Assembly (NCBI GenBank): GCA_017629925.1
Contig: JAGBWH010000078.1
Span: 1 to 6,553 of the forward strand
From: Clostridia bacterium
GTDB taxonomy: Bacteria > Bacillota > Clostridia > Oscillospirales > CAG-272
DNA: 6,553 bases
Direction: 5' to 3'
The position numbers were made by a program, and so were the translations under genes. This document shows positions 1 to 5,898 of the stretch, piece after piece. Positions within the stretch are counted from its first letter, which is position 1; every line of letters starts with the position of its first letter. A model generated the notes under the pieces. That model had not been told where the DNA came from and searched no databases. It worked only from the letters and a program-made list of their open reading frames with translations.

Positions 1-240
1 CCATTTGTGAAAGTGGGCGGGATGATGATTGCCATGAAAGGGCAGGGGGCGCAAAGAGAAGCGAGCGATGCCAAGCGCGCGATTGCCATGCTCGGCGGTA
101 AACTCAAAGCGGTGGTGCCTTGCCCCCTCACCGATGGGCGAGAGGTGTATGAGCACCAGCTTGTTTTAATTGAAAAGATTGCGCCCACAAACCAAACCTA
201 CCCGCGTGATAATAGCCAAATTACCAAAAAACCGCTATAA
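1..240 (+). CDS. rsmG: 16S rRNA (guanine-N7) methyltransferase RsmG, C-terminal part
   Basis: The frame is open from the first base and ends at TAA 238-240, so only the last 79 residues are visible and the start lies outside the window. The visible part begins PFVKVGGMMIAMKG, matching the late strand/loop of RsmG (GidB), where family members read like PFVKxGGxxIAMKG. It continues with AKRAIAMLGGKLKAV and ends in a basic tail containing YPR and KKPL, typical of the RsmG C-terminus. RsmG is known to use S-adenosylmethionine to methylate G527 of 16S rRNA in the 530 loop; the SAM-binding motifs are off-window. No convincing terminator follows, but the next gene has its own strong promoter. In many Bacillota rsmG lies near the replication origin beside mnmG and parAB/noc. 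That context is known biology and is not shown here. Confidence 0.9.
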   Translation, partial: PFVKVGGMMIAMKGQGAQREASDAKRAIAMLGGKLKAVVPCPLTDGREVYEHQLVLIEKIAPTNQTYPRDNSQITKKPL

Positions 241-329
241 AACTTGCCCTTTGTGAAAAAACACCATATCATAGTAAAAAAACGTGGTGAAAATCGTCAA
301 AGACAATCGCAAAAAAGCGAGTCTGCTTC
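241..329. other. A-rich intergenic spacer after rsmG
   Basis: This stretch is non-coding and A-rich. The only dyad I see is CACCA (262-266) against TGGTG (285-289). It is 5 bp with an 18-nt loop and no T-tract, so I do not call it a terminator. No exact DnaA box (TTATNCACA) and no ParB-binding parS-like palindrome was found by eye. Confidence 0.5.
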
Positions 330-358
330 TTGACATATAAATTATTTTTAGGTATAAT
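330..358 (+). promoter_or_regulatory. Consensus sigma-A (sigma-70) promoter of the kinase-argS-yebC operon
   Basis: The -35 box TTGACA (330-335) and the -10 box TATAAT (353-358) both match consensus exactly and are separated by 17 bp. Transcription would be expected to start near 364-366, giving a leader of about 45 nt before the ATG at 410. This also argues against translation starting at the in-frame TTG at 365, which would sit at the very 5' end of the mRNA. Confidence 0.88.
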
Positions 359-409
359 TATTTATTGACTATACACTCTCATAAATTCAATGTGATGAAG
401 GGAAATTCT

Positions 410-1246
410 ATGGGGATCAAAATCACTTTAGCCGGAGACCAAGGTAGTGGCAAAAGCACCGTAGCAAAACTGCTCATCGAAAAGCTTGATGCCACCTATT
501 ATTCTACCGGAGCTTATGCTCGCGCATATGCTACCCGCATGAATATGGATATCAACACATTTGGCGATTATACAAGAGCGCATCCGGAAATTGACTATGA
601 AATTGATGCAACACTTGCGCCACTTTCAGACGATACGGAAAATAATTTGGTCATTGATTCTCGTATGGCTTGGCATTTTGTGAGGGGTAGTTTCACGGTA
701 TTTCTCTTTGCTGACCGTGTGGAATCCGCTCGCCGTATTTTCACAGCAGGGCGTTCCACCGAGCATTTTCCCACCCTCGAAGATGCCATTGCGGCTGTAA
801 AAGACCGCAGAGAAAATGAAATTGCACGTTATAGTGGGCTGTATGGCGTGGATATTTATGATCCCTGCCACTATGCCCTGATGGTAGACACCACCCACGC
901 CACACCCGAACAAGTGGCGGAGTGCATTGTGGAGGCGCAAAAGGTATGGCAACAAAACCATGATGTGCAGCTTCGCTATGTTTGCCCCGCTACCCTGCTT
1001 TATCCCGATGATGAAGCCTCAGGGGAAAGAATGGCAGAGTTGGCTTTGGCAGTAGAAAGAGGAGAGCCCCTCCCCCCTGTCGAGGTGTATCAAAAAGAAG
1101 GTAATTATTATGTGGTTGGCGGCGTGGAAACGGCGCTTGTGGGGGCAATGTTCAATATGACTCACGTGCCCTTCGTATTTGTAGATACCATGCCCGATGA
1201 CCCGACTATTTCGTATATAAAAATGGAGAACTTGCTTTCATGCTAA
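410..1246 (+). CDS. Cytidylate kinase-like P-loop protein with C-terminal ParB-like domain
   Basis: The protein has 278 residues. The start is ATG 410 because AAGGGA (about 399-404) is well spaced ahead of it and the mature-looking N-terminus MGIKITLAGDQGSGKST follows. Residues 9-17 (GDQGSGKST) are a Walker A loop. YYSTGAYARAYA (30-41) fits the NMP-binding segment, VIDSRMAWHF (81-90) the acceptor-binding strand, and RRENEIARYSGLYGVDIYD (133-151) the RY..LYG(V/I)D signature of archaeal-type cytidylate kinases. From these I infer ATP-dependent phosphorylation of CMP/dCMP or a related small substrate. About 90 further residues follow (188-278). YPDDEASGERMAEL, EPLPPVEVYQKEGNYYVVGG, VPFVFVD and ISYIKMENLL follow the order of strands and helices of a ParB/sulfiredoxin-type N-terminal domain. 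The usual GERR motif is replaced by GGVET, so nuclease or CTPase activity of the normal type is doubtful. The stop overlaps the argS start by 7 nt, implying coupled translation. The kinase assignment is good; the ParB-like assignment is by pattern only. Confidence 0.82.
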   Translation: MGIKITLAGDQGSGKSTVAKLLIEKLDATYYSTGAYARAYATRMNMDINTFGDYTRAHPEIDYEIDATLAPLSDDTENNLVIDSRMAWHFVRGSFTVFLFADRVESARRIFTAGRSTEHFPTLEDAIAAVKDRRENEIARYSGLYGVDIYDPCHYALMVDTTHATPEQVAECIVEAQKVWQQNHDVQLRYVCPATLLYPDDEASGERMAELALAVERGEPLPPVEVYQKEGNYYVVGGVETALVGAMFNMTHVPFVFVDTMPDDPTISYIKMENLLSC

Positions 1247-2949
1247 CACTCAAACTATCCGCCGCTCGTTTGGTTGACGAAGCGGTAAAACAAGCCTATC
1301 CTTCCGCCTCCTTGACGGTGGCTGAACTGCTGGATATGATTGAATATCCCCCCGACGACAGCATGGGGGATCTCGCCTTGCCTTGCTTTAAGCTGGCAAA
1401 GGCATTGCGCATGGCACCCCCGAAAATCGCCGCAACATTGGCAGAGTTGTGCCAAAGTGACGATTTTTCGAGTATCGAAGCCGTGGGTGGCTATCTCAAC
1501 TTCAAAATGAACGCAGGGGCGTTCGGCACACGCTTGTGCCAAACCATTTCGCGCGAAGGGGATATGTATGGCTCTCCCCGATGCGGAGAGGGCAAAATGG
1601 TGGTGCTGGACTATTCTTCCCCCAACGTAGCAAAGCCTTTCCACGTAGGTCATCTTGGCACGACCGTGATTGGGCATTCTCTGAAACTGCTGCACGAATT
1701 CGCAGGCTATCGCACCATGGGTATCAACCATTTGGGCGACTGGGGCACACAATTTGGCAAACTGATTGTGGCATATCGTCTGTGGGGCTCAAAAGAAGCC
1801 GTTGAGCAAAGAGAAATCGACGAGCTTGTGGCACTTTACGTCCGTTTCCACCAAGAAGCGGAAAATGATCCCACCCTCGAAGAAAAAGCCAGAGCAGAGT
1901 TCAAAAAACTCGAGCAAAACGATCCCGAAAACATCGCACTTTGGAAATGGTTTATTGAGATCAGTTTAAGAGAATATAATAAAACCTATCGTCAACTGGG
2001 CATCACCTTTGATTCTTACAATGGCGAAAGCTTCTATACCGACAAAATGCCCAGAGAAATCGAGCGTCTCAGAGAAAAGAATCTGCTCAAAATTGATGAT
2101 GGCGCATCCGTGGTTGACCTGTCAGAATGGAATATGCCCGTTTGCCTCATCCTCAAACGCGACGGCTCCACCCTCTATCCAACCAGAGACATTGCCGCCG
2201 CCGCTTATCGTGCAGAAAACTATCAATTTGAAAAATGCGTGTATGTGACCAGCGCCGGTCAATCACTCCATTTTGCGCAATGGTTTAAGGTCGTTGAGCT
2301 GATGGGTTATGATTGGTATGATAAATTGGTGCACGTACCCTATGGTACGGTAAGTATTAACGGTGCAAAACTCGCCACTCGTACAGGCAACGTTATTTTA
2401 CTCAAAGATTTGTTTGCCTGCGCCGTGGATAAAGTGCGCGAAATCAGCCGTGAAAAGAATGGTGACGGTAGTGCAAACGAGGAGATTGCCGAAGCTGTAG
2501 GCGTTGGGGCTGTGGTGTTCTACTACCTCTCCAACAACCGTATGCGCGATATCAACTTTGTGCTCGAAGACGCCTTGTCCTTTGACGGCAACACAGGCCC
2601 TTATGCACAATATACCTATGCACGTACTTGCAGTATTTTGAGCCACACCGACAGCAAAGGTACATTCAGCGCCGCAAGCCAAACCCCTGAAGAGGTGGCA
2701 TTGCTCAAAGTCCTTGCCATGTTCCCTGAGCGCGTGAAAGCCGCCCTTGATGAATATGAGCCTTCTTATGTGACGCGTTATATCCTTGATTTGTGTGCCG
2801 CATTTAATCGTTTCTATCACGAATGCCACATTCTCTCTTGTGAAGATGAAACCACAAGAGAAAGCCGTATCGCTTTGACCGCTTGTGTCAACACCGTGCT
2901 TGGCCGTGCGTTGGAACTGATTTGCATGAAGAAAACAGAAAAAATTTAA
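1240..2949 (+). CDS. argS: Arginyl-tRNA synthetase (class I)
   Basis: The protein has 569 residues, a normal length for bacterial ArgRS. It is cytoplasmic and charges tRNA-Arg with arginine using ATP. An N-terminal Add-1-type tRNA-binding domain occupies about residues 1-110 (with YPPDDSMGDLALPCFKLAK). The class I catalytic signature is SPNVAKPFHVGHLG, with HVGH at residues 135-138, followed by GINHLGDWGTQFGKL. The region equivalent to KMSKS reads KLATRTGNV starting at residue 377, a variant loop followed by LLKDLF. LSFDGNTGPYAQYTYAR opens the C-terminal DALR anticodon-binding domain, which ends in ALELICMKKTEKI as expected for a full-length protein. ATG 1240 lies inside the end of the kinase gene. 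GGAG at 1225-1228 is a somewhat distant ribosome binding site, so translation is probably coupled to the upstream gene. yebC follows after 15 nt, which suggests one operon. Confidence 0.97.
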   Translation: MLTLKLSAARLVDEAVKQAYPSASLTVAELLDMIEYPPDDSMGDLALPCFKLAKALRMAPPKIAATLAELCQSDDFSSIEAVGGYLNFKMNAGAFGTRLCQTISREGDMYGSPRCGEGKMVVLDYSSPNVAKPFHVGHLGTTVIGHSLKLLHEFAGYRTMGINHLGDWGTQFGKLIVAYRLWGSKEAVEQREIDELVALYVRFHQEAENDPTLEEKARAEFKKLEQNDPENIALWKWFIEISLREYNKTYRQLGITFDSYNGESFYTDKMPREIERLREKNLLKIDDGASVVDLSEWNMPVCLILKRDGSTLYPTRDIAAAAYRAENYQFEKCVYVTSAGQSLHFAQWFKVVELMGYDWYDKLVHVPYGTVSINGAKLATRTGNVILLKDLFACAVDKVREISREKNGDGSANEEIAEAVGVGAVVFYYLSNNRMRDINFVLEDALSFDGNTGPYAQYTYARTCSILSHTDSKGTFSAASQTPEEVALLKVLAMFPERVKAALDEYEPSYVTRYILDLCAAFNRFYHECHILSCEDETTRESRIALTACVNTVLGRALELICMKKTEKI

Positions 2950-2964
2950 TGGAGAGATAAAGGT

Positions 2965-3702
2965 ATGTCCGGACATAGCAAATGGAATAATATCAAACGC
3001 AAAAAAGAAAAAACAGACGCCGCAAAAGCCAAAATTTTCACCAAAATTGGTAAAGAAATGGCAATTGCTATTCGTGAAGGCGGACCTGATCCTGCCAACA
3101 ATGCCCGTCTGCGCGAACTGATTGCCAAAGCCAAGGCAAACAACGTGCCCAATGAAAACATTGAGCGTTGCATTAAGAGATTTTCCGGCAACAGCGACAT
3201 TGTCTATGAAGAAATCACCTACGAAGGCTATGGCCCCGGTGGGGTGGCTGTGATTGTGAAAACCGCAACCGACAACCGCAACCGCACTGCAGGCAACATT
3301 CGTTCCTATTTCTCTAAATATCATGGCAACATGGGACAAACCGGTTGCGTGAGCTATATGTTTGAGACCAAAGGCGTGATCGTCATTTTGGATGAAGACA
3401 AAGAACTGGATGAAGATGCATTGATGGAATGTGCTTTGATGGCAGGTGCGGAAGACTTCCGCTCTGAAGACGGCATCTATGAGATTTTCACCGAGCCCGA
3501 TGACCTTGAGTCTGTTCGTGACCAGATCCTCGAAGGTGGATACACCATTGAGTCTGCCGATAGAGCAGAAATTCCTTCCACTTATGCTCATCTTGAATCC
3601 GAAGATGATATCAAGTTTATGACGTTGCTCCTTGACCGTCTGGAAGAAGATGATGACGTGCAAGAAGTGTTCCATAACTGGGAGCAAGACGACGAGGAAT
3701 AA
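2965..3702 (+). CDS. yebC: YebC/PmpR (TACO1) family protein
   Basis: The protein has 245 residues, the usual family size. The diagnostic N-terminus MSGHSKWNNIKRKKEKTDAA is present, followed by AKIFTKIGKEMAIAIREGGPDPANNARLR, KAKANNVPNENIERCIKR and YEGYGPGGVAVIV. The C-terminal half has acidic stretches and ends EEDDDVQEVFHNWEQDDEE, consistent with the standard domains II/III. The family was long annotated as transcriptional regulators. More recent work on family members and on mitochondrial TACO1 points to a ribosome-associated role in easing translation through difficult (polyproline) stretches. Which applies here cannot be read from the sequence. The start is ATG 2965, with GGAGAG at 2951-2956 and 15 nt between the argS stop and this start. 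Sitting behind argS and before mnmA fits a translation-related job. Confidence 0.96.
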   Translation: MSGHSKWNNIKRKKEKTDAAKAKIFTKIGKEMAIAIREGGPDPANNARLRELIAKAKANNVPNENIERCIKRFSGNSDIVYEEITYEGYGPGGVAVIVKTATDNRNRTAGNIRSYFSKYHGNMGQTGCVSYMFETKGVIVILDEDKELDEDALMECALMAGAEDFRSEDGIYEIFTEPDDLESVRDQILEGGYTIESADRAEIPSTYAHLESEDDIKFMTLLLDRLEEDDDVQEVFHNWEQDDEE

Positions 3703-3712
3703 TCAGACATTC

Positions 3713-3756
3713 AAAATGGCATTGGGCGCATCACAGGCTAAATGCCATTTTGTTTT
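3713..3756 (+). terminator. Probable rho-independent terminator after yebC
   Basis: AAAATGGCATT (3713-3723) and AATGCCATTTT (3741-3751) form a perfect 11-bp inverted repeat around a 17-nt loop. The right arm runs into TTTTGTTTT, giving the A-tract/U-tract arrangement of an intrinsic terminator. It begins 10 nt after the yebC stop. The stem is AT-rich and the loop long, so termination may be partial, with some readthrough into mnmA. Confidence 0.62.
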
Positions 3757-3778
3757 GGTATATTTTCTGCCAAAACAA
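3750..3778 (+). other. Second hairpin in the yebC-mnmA gap
   Basis: TTGTTTTGG (3750-3758) pairs perfectly with CCAAAACAA (3770-3778) around an 11-nt AT-rich loop. It shares only bases 3750-3751 with the preceding terminator stem, so the two helices would nearly stack. It lies in the mnmA leader. Its role is unknown; no riboswitch or T-box landmarks are visible. Confidence 0.45.
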
Positions 3779-3786
3779 CTTGAATT

Positions 3787-3814
3787 TTGCAAAACCCCTA
3801 TTGCTTTTTATCAA
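3787..3814 (+). promoter_or_regulatory. Possible weak promoter for mnmA
   Basis: TTGCAA (3787-3792) and TATCAA (3809-3814) are separated by 16 bp in an AT-rich stretch upstream of mnmA. The -10 match is poor, and the other candidate -35 box, TTGAAT at 3780, has no good partner. A promoter is expected here only if the upstream hairpin really terminates transcription. Confidence 0.25.
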
Positions 3815-3848
3815 AATTGGCACATCATGTGTCGGAAAGGGAATGACG

Positions 3849-4919
3849 ATGCAAACAAAATCAACGCGTGTTATGATTGCCATGAGCGGTGGCGTGGATA
3901 GTGCGGTGGCGGCTTTGCTGCTGACCAACCAAGGCTATGACGTGGCTGGCATGACGATGAAACTTCATGGCGAAAATGAAAGCGAACGCCAAGGCGGATG
4001 CTGCACCGCAAAAGATATAGAAGATGCCACCCATGTGGCAGCTCGGCTGGGCATTCCCTACGAGGTATGCCATTTTGAGGCGGATTTTGCAGGGTGTGTG
4101 ATTGATCGATTTGTGTTTGCCTACGAGCATGGCGCTACCCCCAATCCCTGCGTGGATTGCAACCGCCATCTGAAGTTTGATAAACTCTATGCACTTGCCG
4201 CACAGCGAGGATATGCCTATCTTGCCACGGGACACTATGCCCGTATTGAAGAAAAAGATGGCCGCTTTTATCTCCTAAAAGCCGTCGACCAAACCAAAGA
4301 CCAAAGTTATATGCTCTATGCATTAACGCAAGAGCAACTTTCTCGCACCATCTTCCCCTTGGGAGGCTTGCCGAAAACAGAGGTGCGGGCGTTGGCGGAC
4401 GGCGCAGGATTTGTCAATAGCCAAAAGCCAGACAGCCAAGATATTTGTTTTGTGCCCGATGGCGACTATGCCTCATTTATTGAAAAATATACCAAAAAAA
4501 ACTACCCGTCAGGCGATTTTGTTGACACAGAAGGGAAAGTACTTGGCAAACATCAGGGGATCATTCGCTATACGATCGGGCAAAGAAAAGGGCTTGGCGT
4601 AGCATTTGGCACCCCTCTTTATGTGTGCCAAATTTGCCCTGAAGAAAATCGTGTGGTGCTGGGTGGAAATGATGATCTCTTTAGTACCACCTTTGAAGCA
4701 GGGGAGCTGAATTGGATTGCTTTTGACACACCCCCTGCCACTTTCCGTGCCAAAGCGAAGATTCGGTATCGCCAATGTGAGCAACCTGCCACGATTGCCA
4801 TTTTGCCATCAGGGCGTGCAAAAGTGACTTTTGATGAGCCACAACGTGCCATCACCCGTGGGCAATCGGTGGTGTTTTATCAAGATGATTATGTGCTTGG
4901 TGGCGGTATCATTTTGTAA
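3849..4919 (+). CDS. mnmA: tRNA-uridine 2-sulfurtransferase MnmA
   Basis: The protein has 356 residues, the usual length. MnmA adenylates and thiolates U34 of tRNA-Lys, -Glu and -Gln, making the 2-thio part of mnm5s2U, with sulfur relayed from a cysteine desulfurase. The PP-loop is SGGVDS at residues 13-18, after VMIAM. CVDCN holds the first catalytic cysteine (C101), in NPCVDCNRHLKF. The second is C200 in SQDICFVPDGDYASFI. TGHYARI, KDQSYMLYAL and YTIGQRKGLGV are further family signatures, and the C-terminal beta-barrel ends GGGIIL. The segment GGCCTAKDIEDA (49-60) matches many clostridial MnmA proteins. I chose ATG 3849 because GGAAAGG (3834-3840) is 8 nt upstream. ATG 3843 would be only 2 nt from it, and a longer N-terminus from 3750 would translate the hairpin leader and has no family counterpart. 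Confidence 0.96.
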   Translation: MQTKSTRVMIAMSGGVDSAVAALLLTNQGYDVAGMTMKLHGENESERQGGCCTAKDIEDATHVAARLGIPYEVCHFEADFAGCVIDRFVFAYEHGATPNPCVDCNRHLKFDKLYALAAQRGYAYLATGHYARIEEKDGRFYLLKAVDQTKDQSYMLYALTQEQLSRTIFPLGGLPKTEVRALADGAGFVNSQKPDSQDICFVPDGDYASFIEKYTKKNYPSGDFVDTEGKVLGKHQGIIRYTIGQRKGLGVAFGTPLYVCQICPEENRVVLGGNDDLFSTTFEAGELNWIAFDTPPATFRAKAKIRYRQCEQPATIAILPSGRAKVTFDEPQRAITRGQSVVFYQDDYVLGGGIIL

Positions 4920-4948
4920 AAATAATTACCAATCACCAACAAAAAGAT

Positions 4949-5000
4949 AGAGCAAGAATAGAAGGTTTTTGTCCTTTTATCCTTGCTCTGTTTTGTTGTT
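4949..5000 (+). terminator. Strong, apparently bidirectional rho-independent terminator
   Basis: AGAGCAAG (4949-4956) pairs with CTTGCTCT (4982-4989). After one A/C mismatch, ATAGAAGG (4958-4965) pairs with CCTTTTAT (4973-4980), including one G-T pair, around the loop TTTTTGT. The + strand exit is GTTTTGTTGTT, ending mnmA 30 nt after its stop. On the - strand the same stem is followed by ATCTTTTTGTTG, so it could also stop transcripts from the convergent phosphoribosyltransferase gene after they cross the repeat array. Confidence 0.88.
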
Positions 5001-5004
5001 ATAA

Positions 5005-5174
5005 ATGAATTGATGCTAACGCATCATGAATTGGCTTTGCCTGATTTCTCGTCGGCATTTTGCCTCCTCCATGAATTGAATGGCAACCTCATGCACCGAC
5101 AGGTGCAATTCATGCCGTAGGCAATTCATGAAATCTTTGATTTCAATTCATGCAGCCGTGAGGTTGCAATTCAT
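5005..5174. repeat. ATGAATT/hairpin repeat array in two opposing orientations
   Basis: Seven exact copies of ATGAATTG or its complement CAATTCAT occur within 170 bp. On the + strand they lie at 5005-5012, 5026-5033 and 5071-5078. On the - strand they lie at 5106-5113, 5122-5129, 5144-5151 and 5167-5174. The words are joined by short hairpins whose sequences differ but which stay self-complementary. On the + strand these are GATGC-taac-GCATC and GGC-ttt-GCC. Read on the - strand they are GCACC-tgtc-GGTGC, GCC-tac-GGC, GAAATC-aaa-GATTTC and GCAACC-tcac-GGCTGC (one mismatch). The right half tiles exactly as ATGAATT plus hairpin, with units of 23, 22, 16 and 21 nt. The stretch 5034-5070 between left copies looks degenerate (TGATTTC near 5042; GGC-atttt-GCC at 5054-5064). 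The array fills the gap between convergent genes. Arrays of this style seem familiar from clostridial genomes, but I know no established name. Confidence 0.85.
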
Positions 5175-5175
5175 T

Positions 5176-5200
5176 GCGCGGTCTCCTGCGGAGAACACGC
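5176..5200. repeat. Flanking hairpin at the right edge of the array
   Basis: TCTCC (5182-5186) and GGAGA (5190-5194) close a TGC loop. Outer pairs GCG (5176-5178) with CGC (5198-5200) and G5180 with C5196 extend it imperfectly. It abuts the last CAATTCAT word and lies just downstream of the phosphoribosyltransferase stop. There is no T-tract on either strand, so it is not a convincing terminator by itself. It may be the outermost unit of the array with its ATGAATT word missing. Confidence 0.5.
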
Positions 5201-5206
5201 CTGTCT

Positions 5207-5758
5207 TTACATAGGGGTGCCGTCGGGATGGAAGAGGGGCAGGTCAGCCAAAACGATGATATCGTCTCTGCCGATGGCATCGCCTTCTGCCAGCACAGCC
5301 ATTTTACCCACGATATTACCACCGGACATTTCTACCAGCTTTTCAATTGCGAGAAGGGAAGCGCCTGTGCTGATAACATCATCCACGATCAACACTTTTT
5401 TACCTTTTAGATATTCTGCATCACTACCATCCAAATACAAAACTTGGTCGGCTGCGGTTGTAATGGATTTCACCACGCAACTCACAACGTCTTTCATATA
5501 GAGCTTCACAGATTTTCTCGCCAGCACGTATTTGCCTTTGCCGGAGAGACGTGCCATGGAGCAAACCAAGGGAATGCCTTTGGATTCAGCGGTGACGAGC
5601 ACGTCAAAATCGGGTGCTTTTTTGAGCAGTTCGACGGCGCAAGCCTCGGTCAGTTCTGTGTCGCCAAACATAATAAATGCACCAATATAGAGCTTTTCGT
5701 TAATCGGGCAGAGAGGCAGTTTGCGTTCCAGCCCGGCTATTGTCATTTTGTATTCCAT
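5207..5758 (-). CDS. Type I phosphoribosyltransferase, adenine/xanthine PRTase-like
   Basis: The protein has 183 residues. The PRPP-binding signature VLIVDDVISTGAS lies at residues 122-134 (two acidic residues after hydrophobics, then the S/T-G loop), which is diagnostic of type I phosphoribosyltransferases. DVLVTAESKGIPLVCSMAR (52-70) corresponds to the pyrophosphate-loop region of adenine/xanthine PRTases, and YVLARKS (77-83) to the strand and loop after it. Such enzymes join a free purine base to PRPP, giving a nucleotide and pyrophosphate. The general layout (about 170-190 residues) fits Apt or Xpt/PurR-like proteins, but the base-binding hood is not specific enough to choose, so no symbol is given. 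A regulatory rather than enzymatic role is possible. The start is ATG 5758-5756, with AAAAGGA at 5766-5772 on the - strand, 7 nt away. The gene converges on mnmA with the repeat array between them. Confidence 0.85.
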   Translation of the reverse strand: MEYKMTIAGLERKLPLCPINEKLYIGAFIMFGDTELTEACAVELLKKAPDFDVLVTAESKGIPLVCSMARLSGKGKYVLARKSVKLYMKDVVSCVVKSITTAADQVLYLDGSDAEYLKGKKVLIVDDVISTGASLLAIEKLVEMSGGNIVGKMAVLAEGDAIGRDDIIVLADLPLFHPDGTPM

Positions 5759-5814
5759 GATGTATTCCTTTTATGACATCTTTTGTATCATGGCTGGATA
5801 TCCAACCAACGAAT

Positions 5815-5843
5815 ATTATACTACACTCTATCTAAATTTGCAA
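5815..5843 (-). promoter_or_regulatory. Sigma-A promoter of the phosphoribosyltransferase gene
   Basis: On the - strand, TTGCAA (5843-5838) and TATAAT (5820-5815) are separated by 17 bp, a 4/6 and 6/6 match. Initiation would be near 5808, giving a leader of about 50 nt before the ATG at 5758. No riboswitch-like structure is evident in a leader this short. An independent promoter indicates that the gene does not depend on the interrupted hydrolase gene upstream. Confidence 0.75.
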
Positions 5844-5898
5844 GTGCTTTTTTTACTTTTACAAAAAATTCAGACAAGAAAATACACAAAGAAATTCA

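Noticed and set aside
262..289. Terminator for rsmG
   Set aside because: The stem is only 5 bp with an 18-nt loop and is not followed by a T-tract.
365..409. Upstream in-frame TTG start for the kinase gene
   Set aside because: It would lie at or about the predicted transcription start, has no ribosome binding site, and adds 15 residues before the conserved P-loop N-terminus. ATG 410 has AAGGGA in front.
2398..3687. Long antisense open frame (429 codons) opposite argS and yebC
   Set aside because: It lies wholly opposite two strongly conserved genes, reads as low-complexity Phe/His/Ala-rich protein without recognisable motifs, and is explained by the codon bias of the sense genes.
3750..3848. 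N-terminal extension of MnmA
   Set aside because: The added residues are encoded by the hairpin/AT-rich leader, have no family match, and GGAAAGG is correctly spaced only for ATG 3849.
5005..5200. CRISPR array
   Set aside because: The constant word is only 7-8 nt, unit length varies from 16 to 23 nt or more, orientation changes, the intervening segments are self-complementary, and there are no cas genes in the window.
5844..5898. Terminator between the hydrolase and phosphoribosyltransferase genes on the - strand
   Set aside because: There are T-runs on the - strand, but no inverted repeat precedes them.
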